Origin: an uncultured Gammaproteobacteria bacterium
GTDB lineage: Bacteria; Pseudomonadota; Gammaproteobacteria; Arenicellales; JAANXG01
NCBI GenBank assembly: GCA_947259395.1
Contig: CAMYMN010000014.1
Span: forward strand, 5,693 to 69,692
Direction of reading: 5' to 3'
Length of the DNA stretch: 64,000 nucleotides
Shown: piece by piece, positions 63,250 through 64,000 of the stretch
Position numbering within the stretch: the first letter of the stretch is position 1
How the letters are laid out: every line of letters begins with the position of its first letter
The notes under the pieces: generated by a model
The model's input: only the letters and a program-made list of their open reading frames with translations
What the model was told of the DNA's origin: nothing
The model's database searches: none
Program-made: the position numbers and the translations under genes

Positions 63250-64000
63250 CTAGGAATCGCTTTGCAGTTGAATTCTCAACTCTTCAGGTGTAGCGCCAAT
63301 ATCGACTCTCGTGTTGTAGCGGCGAAAGCCAGTCGCCATCAAGTCAAGCCGGTGTACGCCCGGGCCAAGCTGAGTGAAACGAAAAAATCCCTGCGCGTCC
63401 GTCAATGTTCTGCGTGACGAACTGCTTTGCATGGATCCGGTCTCATGGCGCCAGGTCAGCGCCGCATCGACACCCGGTAGCGGGTTGCCGGAAATGTCCG
63501 TGACCTGTCCGACGAGGCTGTACACACCCCAGTCGATCACCAAGCGAACAAATACCTCGCTGGTCGCAGTGAGTTCCGCGCCACGGATGCTTACGCGCGG
63601 TTGAGAGCGGGTCACAAACGTCAGTCTCCCTTCCGGAACCTGGTCGACTTCGAAATATCCAACGCTGTCGCCCACCACGGGCAGGGTTCGCCCGGCGGCT
63701 TTGGAACTGGTCAGTAACAGCGTGAAAGAAGGCACCGGCTCGCCCTGCGCGTCTACCATGTTGCCAACCACACGGCCACCCGCTATCGAAGTGAGGGTGA
63801 TATCCAGGGTGACACCCCCGTCGGTGATGACGATAGGTTTTCTGATGTACCGTTCGTACAGTCCACGGACGGTGGCGGTGAGCTGGTAGTCGGAGCCCGC
63901 TTTGATGCCGGAGATCGCATAAAACCCATTGGCATCGGTCCTGGACCGGTATCTCGTCTTCAAGGATGGTGAGTTCATCCATATTCTCGCTCCCGCAATC
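63250..64000 (-). CDS. Carboxypeptidase-regulatory-like repeat protein (partial, runs off window)
   Basis: Repeats such as TDANGFYAISGIKAGSDYQLTATVRG and GQVTDISGNPLPGVDAALTW...TLTDAQGFFRFTQLGPGVHRLDLMATGFR; frame remains open to position 64000. Confidence 0.75.
   Translation of the reverse strand, partial: IAGARIWMNSPSLKTRYRSRTDANGFYAISGIKAGSDYQLTATVRGLYERYIRKPIVITDGGVTLDITLTSIAGGRVVGNMVDAQGEPVPSFTLLLTSSKAAGRTLPVVGDSVGYFEVDQVPEGRLTFVTRSQPRVSIRGAELTATSEVFVRLVIDWGVYSLVGQVTDISGNPLPGVDAALTWRHETGSMQSSSSRRTLTDAQGFFRFTQLGPGVHRLDLMATGFRRYNTRVDIGATPEELRIQLQSDS

Overview
Mostly a dense, well-ordered gammaproteobacterial-type core chromosome segment (about 1.8-44 kb). Its clusters, in order, are: miaB-phoH-ybeY-corC-lnt; mgtE; ptsI(broken)-ptsH-rapZ-ptsN-hpf-rpoN-lptB-lptA-lptC-kdsC-kdsD; mlaFEDCB; an ABC exporter pair; bolA-grxD-murA; hisD-C-B-H-A-F-I-E; tatABC; a DUF255 thioredoxin-like protein; petABC (bc1 complex); sspA-sspB; hslVU; an hsp20; argB; a DUF374 acyltransferase; and an lpxD-like gene. 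From about 45 kb on, the content is more accessory: class-II cAMP phosphodiesterase, PilZ, AlaX, a thiamine-binding protein, a SpeE-like/membrane fusion and a GFA protein. This is followed by a 1.3 kb decayed interval, a hemerythrin-CRP fusion regulator, a group II intron next to a surface-antigen remnant, a CNT nucleoside transporter, HIT, and a polysaccharide-lyase locus that runs off the window end. Strongest leads: (1) a single-chain hemerythrin + CRP/FNR-family transcription factor with all seven diiron ligands conserved; (2) a group II intron with a recognisable domain V beside the C-terminal remnant of a 17-kDa surface-antigen-like gene; (3) ptsI with an internal ~30-codon loss and frameshift, with a perfect hairpin at the junction; (4) an unannotated 85-codon locus (52863-53117, minus) readable only with two compensating single-base shifts; (5) an unannotated 31-aa membrane protein with a good Shine-Dalgarno. 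No tRNA, rRNA or CRISPR array was recognised. All family calls are by eye from motifs; no search was run.
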